Origin: a virus
Strand: one strand, 5' to 3'
Length of the DNA stretch: 36,117 bases
Virus record (IMG/VR): IMGVR_UViG_3300025120_000212
Span: 1-36,117 of that record
Position numbers and translations under genes: made by a program. The notes below the pieces were generated by a model. That model was not told the origin of the DNA, searched no databases, and saw only the letters and a program-made list of their open reading frames with translations. This document shows, one piece after another, positions 35,257 to 36,117 of the stretch; the first letter of the stretch is position 1, and each line of letters opens with the position of its first letter.

Positions 35257-36117
35257 TTAACTCTCAGGTTTATCATGGGTATAACCCATCTTTTTCATAC
35301 GCAAATGATCTTCTTCTTTTTCAGCCTTGTGAGCTTCGCCAGTTTTAGGATCATACATCATGTGTGGAGTAAAGTCTTCTCTTCTAGCCATCTTATCAGC
35401 ACGTTGACGAATAGAACTAAGTTGCTTCTGAGTATTAGTCATCTTCTTAGGTTTATTATACTTCGCCATATGTGCGGCCATCTTCTGAGGATCAATCTTA
35501 GGTGCGGCTTCCATCTGCATAGAGTGCTGTCCAGTTTTTCTTACCTTTTCAGCTTCTTTGCTTGATTTATAAGGTTTACCTTGATTTGTAAAAACGCCCT
35601 TAGTCATACGCTGAACTTGATATCCCTTGTTACCAGCCTTGGCAACATTAAGGTGTTTTCTAACTTCAGGATTATTCTGTCTGGCAAGATCGATAATACG
35701 AATAGTTCCTTCAGGAGATTTTGCTTCCTCTACAGATTCTTTTCGCAATGAACTTGCCGCTCTATTGACTCCCATTGCCTTCATCTTAGCAAGTTTCATG
35801 CCATGTTTATTAGAAGTTGCTTTATCTTTTGCCGCTCCAGCACTATTACCTCTCATGCTATTTGCCGCTGAACTATTCGCCGCTCTATCCTGTTTATCTT
35901 TTCTTCCAGCAACTGCTTTGTTATACAAGTCAGGAGATATTTCTCTAACAACAGACTTCATTTCTTCCTTCATAGGGTATCCAACATCTTGTTTCTTATT
36001 GGACTTAACAATCTTCAAAGTTTTCTTATCTTTGATACTCATTGGTGGAAGCTCTGCGCTTGAGATAGATTGCTTGGCACCAGCCTCAGAAGATGCTTTT
36101 GCGACAACCTGATTTTT
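35257..36117 (-). CDS. basic structural-type protein, 5' end outside the window
   Basis: The frame stays open to the right edge of the window. The ATG at 36042 has no good ribosome-binding site and 25 in-frame codons precede it, so the true start probably lies outside; 286 residues are visible. The protein is rich in Lys, Ala, Met and Ser, with SVVREISPDLYNKAVAGR, PEGTIRIIDLARQNNPEVR and the ending HMMYDPKTGEAHKAEKEEDH..., a tail I recall at the ends of several marine T4-like phage proteins. No catalytic motif. Likely a virion or core-associated protein. Confidence 0.6.
   Translation of the reverse strand, partial: KNQVVAKASSEAGAKQSISSAELPPMSIKDKKTLKIVKSNKKQDVGYPMKEEMKSVVREISPDLYNKAVAGRKDKQDRAANSSAANSMRGNSAGAAKDKATSNKHGMKLAKMKAMGVNRAASSLRKESVEEAKSPEGTIRIIDLARQNNPEVRKHLNVAKAGNKGYQVQRMTKGVFTNQGKPYKSSKEAEKVRKTGQHSMQMEAAPKIDPQKMAAHMAKYNKPKKMTNTQKQLSSIRQRADKMARREDFTPHMMYDPKTGEAHKAEKEEDHLRMKKMGYTHDKPES

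Noticed and set aside
35627-36112. Plus-strand open frame of about 161 codons near the right edge
   Set aside because: Antisense to the partial structural-type gene; Leu/Ala-rich shadow of Lys/Ser-rich codons.
1-36117. CRISPR array, insertion sequence, integrase or attachment site
   Set aside because: No regularly spaced direct repeats, transposase or integrase motifs were seen; the tRNA shows no partial copy that would mark an attachment site.

Overview
The window reads as part of the genome of a large T4-like (myovirus-type) marine bacteriophage. Supporting marks are: an AT-rich, almost gapless layout with TAATG and ATGA stop/start overlaps; TATAAATA boxes like T4 late promoters; a T4 RNase H-like flap nuclease; PhoH; a FmdB-like small protein; a DUF6433-like protein; a spanin pair; a B12-dependent class II ribonucleotide reductase; a NodU-type carbamoyltransferase; an IscA-like protein; a 2OG-Fe(II) oxygenase; and one tRNA-Arg(UCU) with an encoded CCA end. 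This mix resembles phages of marine alphaproteobacteria (pelagimyophage-like) and cyanobacteria. The host is inferred, not shown. No terminase, capsid, tail or polymerase gene lies in the window. All genes but one are on the minus strand, so transcription runs from right to left.

Layout, right to left. (1) 36117-29778: probable late/structural-side genes, including a partial basic protein, a DUF6321-like protein with a possible head-targeting N-terminus, a coiled-coil membrane protein, an acidic protein with an EF-hand/dockerin-like loop, small conserved proteins, overlapping inner- and outer-membrane spanins, and a carbamoyltransferase. (2) 29741-26304: nrdJ with its own promoter and structured leader, a 44-residue zinc ribbon, a terminator hairpin overlapped by a late promoter in front of a GIY-YIG nuclease gene, and a thermonuclease-like nuclease. 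(3) 26295-12192: about 14 kb of tightly packed genes behind one recognisable promoter, starting with rnh, DUF6433, phoH and an oxygenase, then a long surface-glycan type locus: GT25-like, GT-A (DxD) and GT-B-like glycosyltransferases, three methyltransferases, a UDP-glucuronate-epimerase-like enzyme and a radical SAM/SPASM protein. (4) 12195-7007: short early units, most with near-identical sigma70 promoters carrying an extended -10. They hold mostly unknown small genes plus a HExxH peptidase-like protein, a HAD phosphatase-like protein, a glycine-zipper protein, IscA and the tRNA. (5) 7006-4417: a hairpin-rich spacer, then a late promoter and an operon of three proteins. (6) 4407-1: two more early units with an asparagine-synthetase-like ligase, a PLP enzyme, a degenerate kinase and a methyltransferase, and a lone plus-strand GT25 gene with a late promoter.

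The most notable signal is in region 5. The three consecutive late-operon proteins (PD-(D/E)XK-like nuclease, P-loop kinase-like protein, and a small protein of unknown function) begin with MQSFLNYLNE, MQNFSSFIDE and MLSFKQHLTE. These match the ten-residue capsid-targeting peptide of T4 internal proteins (MKTYQEFIAE), with Glu at position 10. A fourth protein, at 34946-35254, starts MKTFKTFFEE. They are candidate head-packaged, injected effectors. The second notable signal is the GIY-YIG gene, whose ribosome-binding region sits in a hairpin that a late promoter would bypass, the arrangement known for T4 I-TevI.
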